In this document: piece after piece, positions 10,887 to 22,989 of the stretch | How the letters are laid out: the number at the start of each line of letters is the position of its first letter | Position numbering within the stretch: position 1 is the first letter of the stretch | Assembly (NCBI GenBank): GCA_963969595.1 | Contig: OZ018417.1 | Span: forward strand, 3,536,501-3,600,500 | DNA: 64,000 bases | Source of the DNA: Neckera pumila | Taxonomy: Eukaryota; Streptophyta; Bryopsida; Hypnales; Neckeraceae | Direction of reading: 5' to 3' | The notes under the pieces: generated by a model | Seen by the model: only the letters and a program-made list of their open reading frames with translations | What the model was told of the DNA's origin: nothing | The model's database searches: none | Program-made: the position numbers and the translations under genes

Positions 10887-10954
10887 AAGACAGATCTGCC
10901 TAAGAGCTTCATCGAATTCCACTAGTGATAGTTGTTTTCTACTTTAGATTTAGA

Positions 10955-11413
10955 ATGTCGAACTGGAGGGTTTTTTCTGAGTCTCAAGATGAAGAATCTC
11001 AACCGGAGCGTGAGTTTGAATTTTCTCTTTCGCAACTGCCGGATCAACCTCAACTATCGCTGGGTCTTCCATTACCGCATGAGCGACCACAAGATGAAGC
11101 TGGGCCATTTTTACCACCAGAACAACCTCGTGTGGAGAAACGATGGCACGGGAATCTTCAGCGTGACGCTCAGGCATTGGTGATCTTGTTACAAGTTGGA
11201 TGCGTTGAGCCCGGCAGTCGTGAAGTAACATTTGAAGGATGTTTTGAAGGTTTGAACGAAGATCAATATTTTTGCATGGTCAAGCCTATCGAGGGGAGTC
11301 ATGGTTACCAACGATGGTTACAAGGGCCAGTCAATCCTTTAACTAAGGCGGATCGTGCCGATTATGTTGCTGCTACCATCAAACGCATTCTCAAATTCTT
11401 GCAGATGGAGTGA
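10955..11413 (+). CDS. Hypothetical protein, 152 aa, with PIxG...GPVNPL motif
   Basis: An uninterrupted frame runs from ATG to TGA and is the best gene-like ORF in the window. Residues 1-55 are acidic and rich in E, Q and P (low-complexity, probably disordered). The remaining two-thirds looks folded: FEGCFEGLNEDQYFCMVKPI, then a GSHGY..W block, GPVNPL, and a helix-like tail ending ATIKRILKFLQ. I do not recognise a family. The PI..G, (G)PVNPL and Y...R.L pattern recurs upstream of the transposases in P1 (51563-51892) and P2 (29178-29528), so it may be a related accessory ORF or a host gene captured by those elements. An in-frame GTG lies 30 bases upstream, but ATG is preferred. Single exon as seen; further exons cannot be excluded. 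Confidence 0.5.
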   Translation: MSNWRVFSESQDEESQPEREFEFSLSQLPDQPQLSLGLPLPHERPQDEAGPFLPPEQPRVEKRWHGNLQRDAQALVILLQVGCVEPGSREVTFEGCFEGLNEDQYFCMVKPIEGSHGYQRWLQGPVNPLTKADRADYVAATIKRILKFLQME

Positions 11414-11810
11414 TATTTTGATTGGAACTCTAGTTTTTTTACCTCTACTAGATGTGTATTGAGTTTAAGTTTTCATTCCATAGTTGGAGTGATTTCTTGC
11501 ATTAGTTTTGTATTTTTGAAGTAGTGTGAGGGAATTATTCAAATAGTTTGCCTTTTCGGTGAACTTGAATGAATTTCCTTCTAAGTTAAAGATAAAGAAA
11601 TAGTTGTGGGGTCAAATAAGTGCTCAATTATTGTTATTGTAGTCTTAGGGAGTGAGTTAGGGGCTGACCCACTTGTTTGTGTGGTTAGAATGAAGATAGG
11701 GTGGAGGAAAAAGGGGGTACTATTGATCTTCTCTCTCGTTGGGAGTTTAGGAAAGGATCCCGAATGTTTGAGGGGCTATTGTGTTTGGAGTTTTTTGGGA
11801 GTTTTGAAAT
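11414..11810. other. 3' flank of the 10955 ORF
   Basis: It is T/G-rich, moderately balanced sequence, possibly a 3' UTR. The 68-codon frame at 11606-11812 has no recognised feature. Confidence 0.35.
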
Positions 11811-12310
11811 GAAATTTGGAGGAGTTCTGTATCATGGTGTGTAGTTTCTGAATTGATCTCATTTGCTTGATTTAGAGTTGTGAATCAAAAGTTGTGCTAG
11901 TTTGAGTGGAGGGGTTTTTGTTGCCTTTGAAACTAAAAGGCAGAGACTTTAACCGACCATAAAAGACGGACAGATTCTTGATTTACAATGAAATTTGGAG
12001 GGAGTGTAGAAAATTGTGTTAGCTTTTCATAAAGCTATCATTCGTTCTATTTGGAGTTTATATGAGTGAGTTGTGAGTGTGGAAGTGAAGGAGGGTCTGC
12101 TGCCCTTTCTTTCTTAAGGCCGAAGCTTTGGATGGCCATAGATGTCGGACAAAGATTTAAAATTGTTTGAAATTTGGAGGAGAAGTAGCAATTTGTGTTA
12201 GCTTTCCAAAAAGCTATTACTCATCTCATTTGAAGCTGTGGAGCAATAGTGGCACTCACCCAAAGTTCAGCTTACAAATTGGAGGTTGAAATTGAAATTT
12301 GGAGGAAGTG
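11811..12310. repeat. Diverged tandem repeat, about 179-bp period
   Basis: GAAATTTGGAGG starts occur at 11811, 11990 and 12169 (179 bp apart) and again at 12294. Each unit carries a GTGTTAGCTTT.C..AAAGCTAT block or a diverged relative, and two carry a paired GACGGACA/GTCGGACA block. The last unit is shortened. The type is unknown; it could be the internal repeat of a decayed LTR element or a small satellite. Confidence 0.6.
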
Positions 12311-12417
12311 TTGAAGACTTGTGTGTGTATGTGTGTGTGTTTGTGGCTTGTGGCTTTGTAAACTTTGTTGTTGCAGGCGGCTTGGATTACACCAATGCTA
12401 GCCTCATTTTGTGTCGT

Positions 12418-12497
12418 GGGTGACGAAGTGGGGTTAATGGCCCACATGGTCGAAACTGGGTGACGAAGTGGGGTTAATTGCCCACATGGTCGAGACT
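12418..12497. repeat. 40-bp tandem duplication
   Basis: GGGTGACGAAGTGGGGTTAA..CCCACATGGTCGA occurs twice, at 12418 and 12458, with three differences. Confidence 0.85.
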
Positions 12498-12702
12498 TGC
12501 TTGTTCTCACGGTGAAGCTTGGTTCTTAAAGCTGGTCATCGGGAGTTTGAAAGTTTAGGAGCCCATCATCCGGACGGCATCTCGTGTTATGCTGTCCCAT
12601 TTTACCTGTCAGAGACCTGTGGTTTCTTATCACCTACCTGACCGAACCCTGATCCGTTTAGAGCCAGCCTCAGGATAGGCCAACAAGGAGCAGTTTCAAG
12701 GT

Positions 12703-12764
12703 GAAGTTGAAGATTCAACGTTCGAAGTAGAAGATTCAAGGTTCAAAGTACAAGATTCGACGCA
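12703..12764. repeat. 21-bp tandem repeat, 3 units
   Basis: Units GAAGTTGAAGATTCAACGTT(C), GAAGTAGAAGATTCAAGGTT(C) and AAAGTACAAGATTCGACG lie head to tail. A 21-bp period keeps reading frame, so this could be a decayed coding repeat. Confidence 0.75.
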
Positions 12765-14590
12765 ACTGTTACATACTCTAGTCCTAAACCATTTCAAATT
12801 GCAGCCAAAATCTCTGCGATTTCCCAAGGCAAACTCTCTCTATTCGACAACGTTAATTTGTTTTAAAACTATTATTTTTGATTTGAATATTGAGTTTTAA
12901 AGCTTGTTTCATTCAATCTTCTTTAGGAGACACAGATGGAATAAAAATTACTTCAATAACTTTAGAGAAGTTCAAAATTGAATGCATGTTTGGACTTGCA
13001 AGATTACAACTATTCCATTCTAACAACATGAAACACTTATATAATTTTTTTTCACACTTTGCATGCATCCATTATATTTGGTACCCTAGTGATTGATATA
13101 CTTAGTAGATAAATTTGAAATTTATCAAGGAGACTTATATTACCTTTTTTATTTTAATTCATTTAGATTTTCAAAAAATGTATGCTATACAAGTACAATT
13201 TTTCTAATTTGACACACTTAAGAATTTCATGATTTTTTGTACTATGGAATACCCAAAATTAATTATCCAAAAGTGTTTAATTGGAGGTACATTCTTCTAA
13301 AATACTCACATCTACCGTGCATGGACACATGCCAAAATAAAACCTCATGTCCTCTACAAAGGTATTAAATTGGTTTCCTTATGCATGCATTTGTATACAT
13401 TTACGTAATTATTATAGCTAGTGAAGTAATGGATAGTCATATTCTTCTAATGTACACACACTAGTTTGACATATGTTGGTCACAAGCCCTAAAATTGGTA
13501 GAAAGTAGATCCAAGACATAATAAATAATAAATAAAAGTTGCACAAAAAGAACCAAAATTTCAAATAACTCACATTTACAGATAATATTTAAAGGTTTAG
13601 TAGAATTTTCAATTAAAATTTTTATTGTCCAAGCACTTCATTGCTTATCTCAAGTTGTTGCATCCCTTCTTTTGAAATTGAATAGTTTTCAAGGAGGATT
13701 CATGGTTTATTTTATCTTAGTTGTATTATAATTGATGATAAAAATGCTTACGACTTTTCTATTAACTACATGTAGAAAGTGGTGAAGTGCCAAAGAAAAA
13801 GATTTCACTTATAGATGATCTCAACTTACCTTGAATGGAAGAGTCTTTAAGGGATGGTTGAAAGTGACTTTCAATCATAGGATTGTAAATGGAAAGTGAA
13901 TTAGGAAAATCTTAATTTGTTTCAACTAGAAATTTTTCCTAAAAATTGTTCAAAGATTATCTTCTCAAAAAAATCAAGCTTTTTATTGTATAGGCACTTC
14001 ATCCTCAAGGGGGCACTTTGATGTTTTTTATTGGTAGCGTACAATCAAATGAAGAATTATTTTAGTTACTTTGGATTTAAATTTTAGACAATTTTTAGAA
14101 GTAAATTAGCATCACTAGAATGGGGTATTTAAGGTTATAAATAATAAATGGTAGGGGATAATACTCATTTTTATCTATTTTTTTCTAAAGTAGCTTTGCC
14201 AAAATAACCTCCAAAAATTTGAACTTTTAAGAACTATAAGTTTTGTATAAGTATCCAAGGGGCAAGATCCTATGTGCTCTGAAAGAATTTAAATTGCACT
14301 AACAGTGGATGAGAAGCGGTGGATGAACTAGTTTTGGATGATATTGAGTTTATTTCATGGATTCCCTATTTCTGATGAGTTAGGTTTGCAATTTGGGGCT
14401 TCGAGTGTTGCACAATGGATTCCTCCTTCATTTTCTGAATTCTCAAAGGATTTTGCTCTTTTGGAGGAATTGTGCATTAAAGGAAGGCACGCAATTGTGA
14501 ATACAATAAATTGTGGTTTGGGTTTAGGGTGCTTACTTTTTGTTTTGAGATATGACTGTGATTGCAAGGATTGGGGTGATGTGAGCAGGT
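12765..14590. other. Unassigned AT-rich stretch
   Basis: No supported gene or defined repeat is seen. The 87-codon frame at 14338-14601 runs into the next MITE and has no recognisable motif. Confidence 0.4.
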
Positions 14591-15512
14591 TTAACCCCTA
14601 AAATATCAAGGCAGTTTCTGGCTCCAAAACCACTGAAAATTGCCATTTCTGCTGCGATCACTCCCTAAATCAATTTTTTTTATTTTTTATAATCTAACCA
14701 TAGGATCTTGTACTTCACTTGTCTTAGATCATGTGGTAAGAATTTCATGAAGTTTGACTATACGGATTGGAAGATATTAGCATTTGAAGTTGGAAAAAGA
14801 AGCTTTTTTGAACTGCGGCCTGCAATTTCAAATGACTTTGACGGCCATTTGTGGATTTATTTTGCATTGCACACGATTAAGTTAAATTTTTCTGTGTTGA
14901 ACATTTGAGTTGAGAGTTGGGGAAAAAAAATTTAGAATGTCAAAACTTGATTTTCACATATAAGAAAATTATTAAGTAGAAGTAGGTCCAAAATTGAACA
15001 AAACACTAAATCATTAATAGCTCTTAGGTGGAATTAAAACTCCATAATCCCAATGGTGGGATTGTTCTTGCAAACAAACCTAACCTTGTCAAAAAAAAAA
15101 TTGAAAAAAATTGAAAATTGCATTCAAAAATGAATTCCATAAGTTTTTTTTCTTGAAGATGCTTAGATTGCCCAAAAAACAAGATTGTCCATAACTTTTG
15201 TGTTCTAAGTACAAATAGAATGAATCAAAGCTTCAAATGTAGACAAAAACATGATCTTTGAGGAAAAAAAATTTTAAAAAAAATTCAATTTTTTGAGGGT
15301 TTTTTTTCCTGCCTGGCGAATTGCTTTTAAGACTCCGGTGGCATAACTTTTGCTCCCGGGCACCGATTGGAAAGAAATTATTTTTTTAGAAAGCTAATGT
15401 GAATTCCTATCTTCAAAAAAGTTTCAAAAAATCAGGCCAAAATTTTAGGTTACACGAGCCTGCCCGAAAACTCAAGTGTCCCCCGAGGGGACTTTGGTCC
15501 TTTAGGGGTTAA
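14591..15512 (-). mobile_element. Family I (subfamily Ib) piggyBac MITE, 922 bp
   Basis: It begins TTAACCCCTAAAATATC and ends GGTCCTTTAGGGGTTAA. It is the close inverted counterpart of 56345-57265: both share the GGCAGTTT.TGGCTCCAAAA end, the AAATTGCCATTTCTG block and the TCACTCCCTAAA block. It is non-coding. Confidence 0.88.
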
Positions 15513-15894
15513 GGTTTAAGGCCTTGAGGAGCAACCTCAGGGTCTAAGAATACTACGGCAAGGTCAATATTAGAGGCGCTGCTACTCTAGAGGCACTCCG
15601 ATTTATGTTAGAACTGAATGGCATTTTGGAGTGGCCATTTGATTTTTGGTGCAAAAAGGAATTGGCAAGCCTAATCTTCCAACATTAGGTAGTCCCAGCA
15701 TCACAATGAGGTAAGGCCTCCAATTGCATTTAGGATTTGTCGAGTTTTTTGATTTGTCATTCAATTCCAATAACCTTGTTTTGTTTCATCATAGTTGTGC
15801 TGTAAAAATGTGCAAGTTATTTGCATTATGTTATTGCATTCATGGTGATGTACTCCGTAGACTATTGGGGGACATTCAATGTTATTTGGAGGCA
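15513..15894. other. Unassigned stretch
   Basis: The composition is balanced. The 71-codon frame at 15724-15939 lacks recognisable motifs. Confidence 0.35.
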
Positions 15895-16150
15895 ATAAAG
15901 GGCCGTTTCAGGCCTATTTCCAATCTGTTCTCGATGTAGGGAAGGAACATCGGGCTGTTGTTAGAATCCTAATTACAAAAATAAAAATAAAAAATTGCTT
16001 CTGAAATTTAAAAAGAAAATTAAAAAATATAAATAAAAAAATGACGTGGTTGAACTTCATTTGGCCACGTCACACTGTTGCGCTACGTTGCTGTGGTGTA
16101 GCGCAGCGCGTTCCTTGCAGTTGGGAACTTGCAGCCCTTTGCATGGGCCA
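15895..16150. repeat. Dispersed repeat, copy 1 of 2
   Basis: The modules GGGCCGTTTCAGGCC, GGGCTGTTGTTAGAATC, an A/T-rich spacer, a TGACGTGG..CCACGTCA inverted pair (16042-16073) and CAACTTGC-like sequence recur in the same order at 21870-22130. This is weak similarity over about 250 bp, probably an old non-autonomous transposon. Confidence 0.45.
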
Positions 16151-18014
16151 AATCCCCTCTAATGGTTGGATGTTATATTTCAAGGATCTCCGTATTGTAT
16201 TAGAGAGACATTTTCCTATTGCATTTTGAAAAGAAAACTTTGGACCTTTCTTTGTGCAACCTTCAGTTTTTGAATTCCATTTAGATGCTATGTGTTGTGT
16301 TTATTAATTCTTGCATTGCATTCAATGTAGCATTTGGCATTTGATCTCACCCTCTATTCATACAATTATTACTTTGTGTATGGTTTCTATATATATTATT
16401 GGTTTGTCTTTGGAAGTAGTTGTTGTTTGAATCCAATTTGTGTTTCAAAGTGGTGTTTGTTTGGCTACACGTTTTCAAATGTTCCATTTTTTTCCTCTAC
16501 AGTATATCATTACATGTATGTACAATTTTTAATAATAAATTTTCTTTTGACCCCATCAAGTGTTTATGAGAAATGTGCAGCTATTCTTTAGTTATAATGA
16601 ACATAGGGTACAAAAAATTAACACAATTTCATTTTTTTAAATGATAGGGTACATGAAATAAGACAAATTTAAAAAGTTAAGTAAAGATAGTCATGTATAA
16701 ATTCTCAAAATCGACCTACATAGCTTTTATATAATGGGGGCTTGAATGCATGTGATGCTTGAACATACTACATAGTGCACTTTCCAAGACTTCACCACTT
16801 TCTTGGGTTCATTGAGATGCATGTTAGTGTTGAAAAGTTTTGAAAATAATCTTTTCGTGGTCTATTACCCTAGATCAACGAATAGTTGCTTAAAAATTAT
16901 TTGACAATCAAAAAACATATAGAGAGTAATTTAAGCAAGCAAGACTCCAAAAAACTAAACCCATATGTATAATAGATTAGCTAGACCTATGTGGTCATTG
17001 GCCCAACCAAAAGTTGTTGTTTCATTCATATCATATGATTGTAAATAGAAAGTATAAATCAATTCTTGAATTCTACTCAATTAGTGAAATTCTAAAGAAA
17101 TTATTAGCATGCTATATTATGAAAAAGTTCTTGAAGATTTTTCAAATTGTTATTCTAACAACTTATTTTTTTTTGTATTGTTATTTGTTACCAAATTTTG
17201 TGTTGAAAAACTTCCAAGGAATTCTTGAAGTGGAATAAAGTGTTCACTTCTTTCAAAAGAAGAAAAACAAAATATTACAAAGTTTTATATCATATTTTAT
17301 GTCACTAATTTACATGGAAAGTTTTGGAATTTCATATCAAAAGTTTGAAGATGGAAAACGGTTGATGGAATTTGGAGTTTTATAACACTTTTAAGGATTA
17401 AAATATTTGAAAACTCTCCAATAATTTTGTACAAAGAATGACAAAGTGCTTCAAAAAAATATTCACTTGATTATAACTCTATCCACCCACAAGCCAAAAT
17501 TTGTTGAAGGTGTGTCCAGGTTATAGAATTGTAATTGAAAAGTAAAAATAATAATTCTTACAGTTCATCAACCCACTATCATCTCCAAGCTTCTTAATCT
17601 TTTTCAAAGAAAAATAATTTTCATCCATTTTCAAAAGACTTGTCCTAAAAGCTTCTAAACCTAACTTGGAACTTCAAGCTTTGGTTTCCTCATCTATATT
17701 AAAAAAGGTGTGGAGACATTTTCAAGGAGTATTTTTATCGTTGAGGAATAGTTAAAATTTCCTTAAAAACCTTTCAACAATTTAAGAAAAAGAATTTATA
17801 GGGAGCAATTCCAAATTAAAACCATTGGTGATGATAATTAAAACAAGATGATGAGCATGTTCTCCCCTGTAAATGCCAACCTCTAATATATACCTATTAG
17901 ACACATAACATTTGTAGTACTTCAAAGTTGAAAATAGTCTTAGTAAAATACAAAGTATATGCATCCATAAGTATTAGTGTCCAAAATGTGACACCTAAAT
18001 TATAGAGGTTGAAA
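16151..18014. other. Unassigned AT-rich stretch
   Basis: Only short frames without motifs are present (for example 16334-16591 and 17014-17238). No repeat is recognised. Confidence 0.4.
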
Positions 18015-18027
18015 CTTTAGGGGTTAA
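18015..18027. repeat. Solo piggyBac-type right end
   Basis: CTTTAGGGGTTAA is an exact match to the MITE right terminus, but no matching left end was found upstream and the adjacent sequence does not resemble the known families. It may be an orphan end or chance. Confidence 0.3.
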
Positions 18028-18698
18028 TTTAGGACAAATCTAATCTTCACTTAGAATTTGATTCTCATTTAAGATATGTACACCCATAATCAACATTGCC
18101 TAGAATAGGTCATCTATATTTGGACCAAAAAATATCATTTTTTCCTAAGTATTGATTATATAAGAGGTAGACAATTAAAATATGAAATTCTATAGGAGTT
18201 TGTTGTTGGTGTATGGTACACCTAGATCACATACTTTAGAAAATTATAACTTATTCATACAATGTCCGATACAATGTCCAAATAATGCATGCTACAGTGT
18301 GTTGGAATTCTCTTTCAATTGCCAATAAAATTCAATAAAACTAATATATATTTAATAATAGAATCTAAGTTCAATTGTAATGAGTGACAATTATAAGTGC
18401 ATATGCCTCAAGGGCCATTTTGTCCAAGAAGTTCCTATATTTGACGTTCTTTCATCCAACAAAATTTTCCCAATCTCATAAAAGATAACCTTTGTTGTAA
18501 TGTCCCTCTAAATATTCTTCAATAGATTGAGTACAACAAAAAGATTATTGTTCCCTAAAAAATGTAGTCAATACTCTAAAATATTGTTTATACCAACAAA
18601 GTAGGGGTTCCTTTTGCATTCTTGAAAAGGGGCCTCCTACAGAGATTAAAATTTTCTTATTTATCTCTTCAACCACAATTTTTTAATCTTGTCTTGAA
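18028..18698. other. Unassigned AT-rich stretch
   Basis: Nothing recognisable is seen. Confidence 0.4.
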
Positions 18699-19632
18699 TT
18701 AACCCCTAAAGTCCCATTGTCCCCTCGGAGGACAAATTGGATTTTGGACAAGTTCATGTGCCCTCGATTTTTTATGAAACTTTTTAAAACTTTCTCATAA
18801 GATAGAAAACTGATTAGCTATGTGGGAATATAATTTTTGTTTCAATTGGTGACTGGGATCAAAAATTATACCCTAAAAAGCCTAGAACTGAACTTGGCGA
18901 GCAACACAAAAAAAATGCAAAAAGTCAAAATAAAATTAAAATTTTTTTTTCCCTAAAATATTATGTTTTTTCTACATGTGTAAGCTTTGATATATTATAT
19001 TTGGCTAATGATGAAAAAATTATGGATAATCTTTTGGGGGGGGGCAATGAGCATCTTCTTAAAAAAATTACTTGTAGGATTCATTTCTGAATGCAATTTT
19101 TACAATTTTTCAAAAAAAAATTGTTTGACAAGGTTGTATTTGCTTACTAAAACAATCTCACCATTGGGATTACTATGTTTAATACCATATTTAGATAGAG
19201 ATATTAACAAAAAAAAAAATTCAATCTTGGACCTACTTCTACTTATCAATTTTTTCGAAGAATGAAAATCAAGTGTATGAATTTTGAGTTTTTTTTTCTA
19301 GACTTTCAACTCAATTCGTCAACATAAATTTTTTTAAATTCAAAGTCTGTAGTGCAAAACAATTTCACAAATGGTAGTCAAAGTCATTTGAAATTGCAGG
19401 CCAGTGTTCAAAAAAACATTCATTTTTAACTTTGAATGCTAATATCTTCCAATCTATAAGGTCTAACTTAACGAAATTCTTACCACATGATCTCAAACAA
19501 GTGGAGTACAAGATCCTATGGTTAGATTCTAAGAAAATGTTTTTTGTTTTGTTTTCTTGGATGACCGCAGCAAAAATGGCAATTTTGAGTGTTTTTTGAT
19601 TAAAAAAATGACTTTAGGACTTTAGGGGTTAA
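18699..19632 (+). mobile_element. Family I piggyBac MITE, 934 bp
   Basis: It begins TTAACCCCTAAAGTCCC and ends GGACTTTAGGGGTTAA. It has the GTCCCCTCGGAGGACAAATT block after the start and GATCCTATGGTTAGATTC near the end. It is complete and non-coding. A G9 run (19037-19045) replaces the usual CGGGCA module. Confidence 0.88.
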
Positions 19633-20549
19633 TAGCTAATTCCTTCCAAGTATCCGGCAAAGCATAATACCTTTTTAGAATGGAGAAGAACATAGCCTAG
19701 TTATACGGTAGGGTTCAAAAAAAATTTGAATTCTTGTTGTGGAGGCTTCATTGTTTGTGAAAAGGCACTATGTTAAGCTGAATCTACTTTTGTTCATTTG
19801 AACCAAGATTCGGAAAAATGTCACAAATTAAAGAATATGATTACATTTAGTAAAATGTGCTATCATGAATTTAGAAATGCATCTTTGATTGTTGAGTTTT
19901 TTGAGCCAGTTGTAATTCTTCTGTGGCAATTGTTCATTGTACTTCATACTATTTAGAGGTCAAGAGAGTAGAACATCAAAATTCATTGCACTATAGTATG
20001 CAACATTATAAGAAGTTAGCTTCCATAGAAATGAATTGTTGTTGTTGGCCTTACAGGACTTTGACTACTCTTTTTGTTGTTGCAAGATCAATTGATAGAC
20101 TTTTGGGAAGTTAGATTGAGCACCATGATGTATAGAATGTTGATCACCAAAGAAAAAAGTATTGTGGGGATGCAAATGGAAAGACATTGGGTCTTGAATG
20201 TTGAATATACTTGACCAATTCCACTATTGTGACACATCAAAAGGTTTGTGCAAGTGTAGAGTTGTTGAAAAATCAATGTCGTAGGCATCAAAAAATGTCT
20301 AGTCTCGGTGCTAGGAAGTTGTTGCATGTAGTTCTAGATGATAGAAGACAATCAAACCATTTTAATGTATATTGTATTGCAACATGGTTGTACATGCAAG
20401 CGATGGCCTTAAAAATTTGCATTGCCTACAAAAAAAAGTCCTATCTTAATGACAAGCATAAAGCATATAGGTTTGCATTTGCCCAAGCTCATGAAAGTTG
20501 GAATTTTGAGGATTGGTGCAATGAGTGATTTGGTCAAACAAGTCTTCAT
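19633..20549. other. Spacer with an unassigned 105-codon frame
   Basis: The frame at 20211-20528 (105 codons, from ATG) lies between two MITEs. Its product has several H/C residues but no recognisable domain, and it is not supported as a gene. No other feature is seen. Confidence 0.3.
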
Positions 20550-21456
20550 TTAACCCCTAAAGGCCCAAGGCCTTTTTTTTGCCAAAAAACATCTAAAGCT
20601 GCCATTTTTATAGCAAAGAGTTAAAAAAATTGAAATTTTTTTTTTTGCACACCTAACTATAAGATCTTACACCTGACTAGTATGAGAATGTGTGGAAAAA
20701 TTTCAGAATTTTTGACCGCACGAATTGCAAGATATCTGCATTTAAAGAGAATAAAACAAATTTTTCAACACATTGTGGGACTAGATTTTTTGACTTTGAA
20801 CATTTTGAACTTAAAATTTTTGCACTATAGAGTTTTGAGCTTTAGATGTTTATAGTGGAGAATTGAGTTGAAAAAAAATGAAAGTAAAAAAAATTAATTT
20901 TTGTAATTAAAAAAATTGTTAAGTAGAAGTAGATATGAGATAGAAGGAAAATCTGAAATATTAATATCTTTTATATGGAATTAAAAAGCACTAATTCCAG
21001 TGGTGAGATTGTTCTAGCAAAAAAACTACAACCATGTGGAACTTTTTTTTTGAAAAATTGAAAAATTTGCATTCAGAAATGAATCCTACAAGTTATTTTT
21101 TTTAGGAAGATGCTCTAAGTGCCCAAAAAATTAGATTAACTTTCTCATAAAAAATTCAAATGAAATGAATCAAAGCTTTTCAGATAGATAAAAATATAAT
21201 CTATAAGAAAAAAAAATTAAAAAAAAAAAAAAAAATGCAAATTTTTTTTGCTGCCCCTCGAACATTGTTTTGAGCTTATTTGGGCATAATTTTTTTTCCC
21301 GGGCACCAATTGAAAATAAAAATTATAATATCTCAAAGCTTAGCAGTTTTTCTATCTTCAAAAAAGTTTCAAAAAATTATGACAAAAACTCAGCACGTAG
21401 TTACCTGCCTAAAATCCCATTTGTCCTCCAAAGGAACAATGGGCTTTTAGGGTTTA
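20550..21456 (-). mobile_element. Family I piggyBac MITE, 907 bp
   Basis: It begins TTAACCCCTAAAGGCCC and ends GGGCTTTTAGGGTTTA, with the terminal TTAA mutated to TTTA. It is the reverse counterpart of 3253-4194, with GACCGCACGAATTGCAAGAT and a GGCACCAATTGAAAA block in place. Confidence 0.85.
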
Positions 21457-21869
21457 GTTTGAAATTAGTAAGAATTTGAGGCAAATTAGGATGTGTCAAG
21501 AATCTTATGAAAGATATGCATAGGATCAAATTCACTGATGGTTTGAAGTACATTTTGTGGCTTTGATAAATATCCTCTTGTTATTATACCCCTAGATAGA
21601 AAGATATAAAGCAATTTTGTCACTTGTTTATGAAGGAACATTAAGTGAGTTTTATTTTTAGCACAATCATTCTAAGTAGTTGATACTTTAGAAAGATGGC
21701 ATCTAGTCCACCTCAACCTAGCTACTTCCATTGCAATGGAGACAAGCTTGTAGTGTGACAATACTAATCTTGTCTGCAAATTCTCCGAACTTGAACTCTA
21801 TAGAGAATGTATGGAAGATTGTCAAAGATTTGTTGAAGTACCATCATTAGAAGAGATTTGAGGGCATTG
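21457..21869. other. Unassigned stretch
   Basis: No supported feature is seen. The 73-codon reverse frame at 21764-21985 has no motif. Confidence 0.35.
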
Positions 21870-22130
21870 GAGGGCCATTTCAGGCCCGTTCCCCTATCTG
21901 ACCAGATCTGTGAATAGCCGGTATGGGCTGTCAGAATTTGTTTAAATAAATAAATAAATTCTCTCCCAAATATCATTTCAGGCAAAAAAAATTTATTTTT
22001 TATTTTTTATTTTTTTTGAAAAAGTGACTTGGCACTATCTTGACCACATCAGCTAGCAGCTTTCATGCGCTCCCGCAGTCTAGGAATGCAGGACAACTTG
22101 CGGGCTCTTAGAGGCCTCAAATCTCTTCTA
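21870..22130. repeat. Dispersed repeat, copy 2 of 2
   Basis: This is the partner of 15895-16150, sharing GGGCCATTTCAGGCCCGTT, TATGGGCTGTCAGAATT, an A/T-rich spacer, and a TGACTTGG..CCACATCA inverted pair followed by ACAACTTGCGGGCTC. Confidence 0.45.
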
Positions 22131-22308
22131 ATGTGAAGGCTAAGAAATAAGGAGAAAATGACACAAACTATTCGATGAAAGTGTGGGATACCAACAATAT
22201 CTCCGGAGCAACTCCATAACCATCATCAAAAGTATGCCTAAGAGAATGCAAGCAGTTGTTTTAGCAAAAGGTAGCAGTATTAGATGGTAGACGTTGTTTT
22301 GTATTTTG

Positions 22309-22353
22309 AATATGAATATGAATATTAATACTAATATTATTATTATTATTCTA
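22309..22353. repeat. AT-rich microsatellite
   Basis: GAATAT repeats pass into an ATT trinucleotide run. Confidence 0.8.
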
Positions 22354-22959
22354 AATTACAGTTTTCTATTGTAAACTTATTATGTTATAAAGGAGACTCT
22401 ACCGCCTCTACAGCGCCACTTTATATCTTGTGAACAATTTTTTTCTTGGCTTTTTAGTGCCATATAAAAATAAATTGCACCAGATACAAATAAATTGACT
22501 GTAAAATGCCACCAAACCATCAAATTTTTTTGCCACAAAATTCAAATTATAAAATAAATTGTATGAAATTGTCATATTGTGGACAAAAATAGAATTATGG
22601 ATATGTGATATGTACTAATGTGATATTTCCTATTGATTATACGGTTGAAATTTAGAGCACCACTGTTATATTTTATGTTGCCACTTTGGCACTTCATAAA
22701 AAATGAAAAAACAAAAAAGGGCTTGTGAACTAATGAATTTTGAACCTACAAGAGCTTTTCAAAGTTCCTAATTTTTCACCTTCGGAAAAGATATTTGAAT
22801 TATTTTTAGACCCTACTGTACAATGTTATGTATTAACCCCTCCTTCACTCTTTTTATAGGCCCACGTCATTTTGAACCAATCACAAGCTGACACGTGCCA
22901 CCTTTGACCCCAACTCCTTAATTTATGCCGAATGTGACCCTTCTCCACAAATCATCTCC
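22354..22959. other. Unassigned AT-rich stretch
   Basis: Nothing recognisable is seen. TTAACCCCTCC at 22833 lacks the CTAAAG continuation of a MITE end. Confidence 0.35.
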
Positions 22960-22989
22960 AAGTGACGGGAAGTGACGGGAAGTGACGGT
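22960..22989. repeat. 10-bp tandem repeat, 3 units
   Basis: AAGTGACGGG is repeated head to tail, the third unit with one change, at the start of a GC-richer segment. Confidence 0.85.

Noticed and set aside
10911..10930. Cloning-vector polylinker (GAATTCCACTAGTGAT resembles an EcoRI-SpeI linker)
   Set aside because: It has one extra base relative to the common vector sequence and no other vector sequence around; it fits genomic context.
22833..22850. TTAACCCCTCCTTCACTC as a MITE left end
   Set aside because: It lacks the CTAAAG continuation and family modules, and no right end follows.
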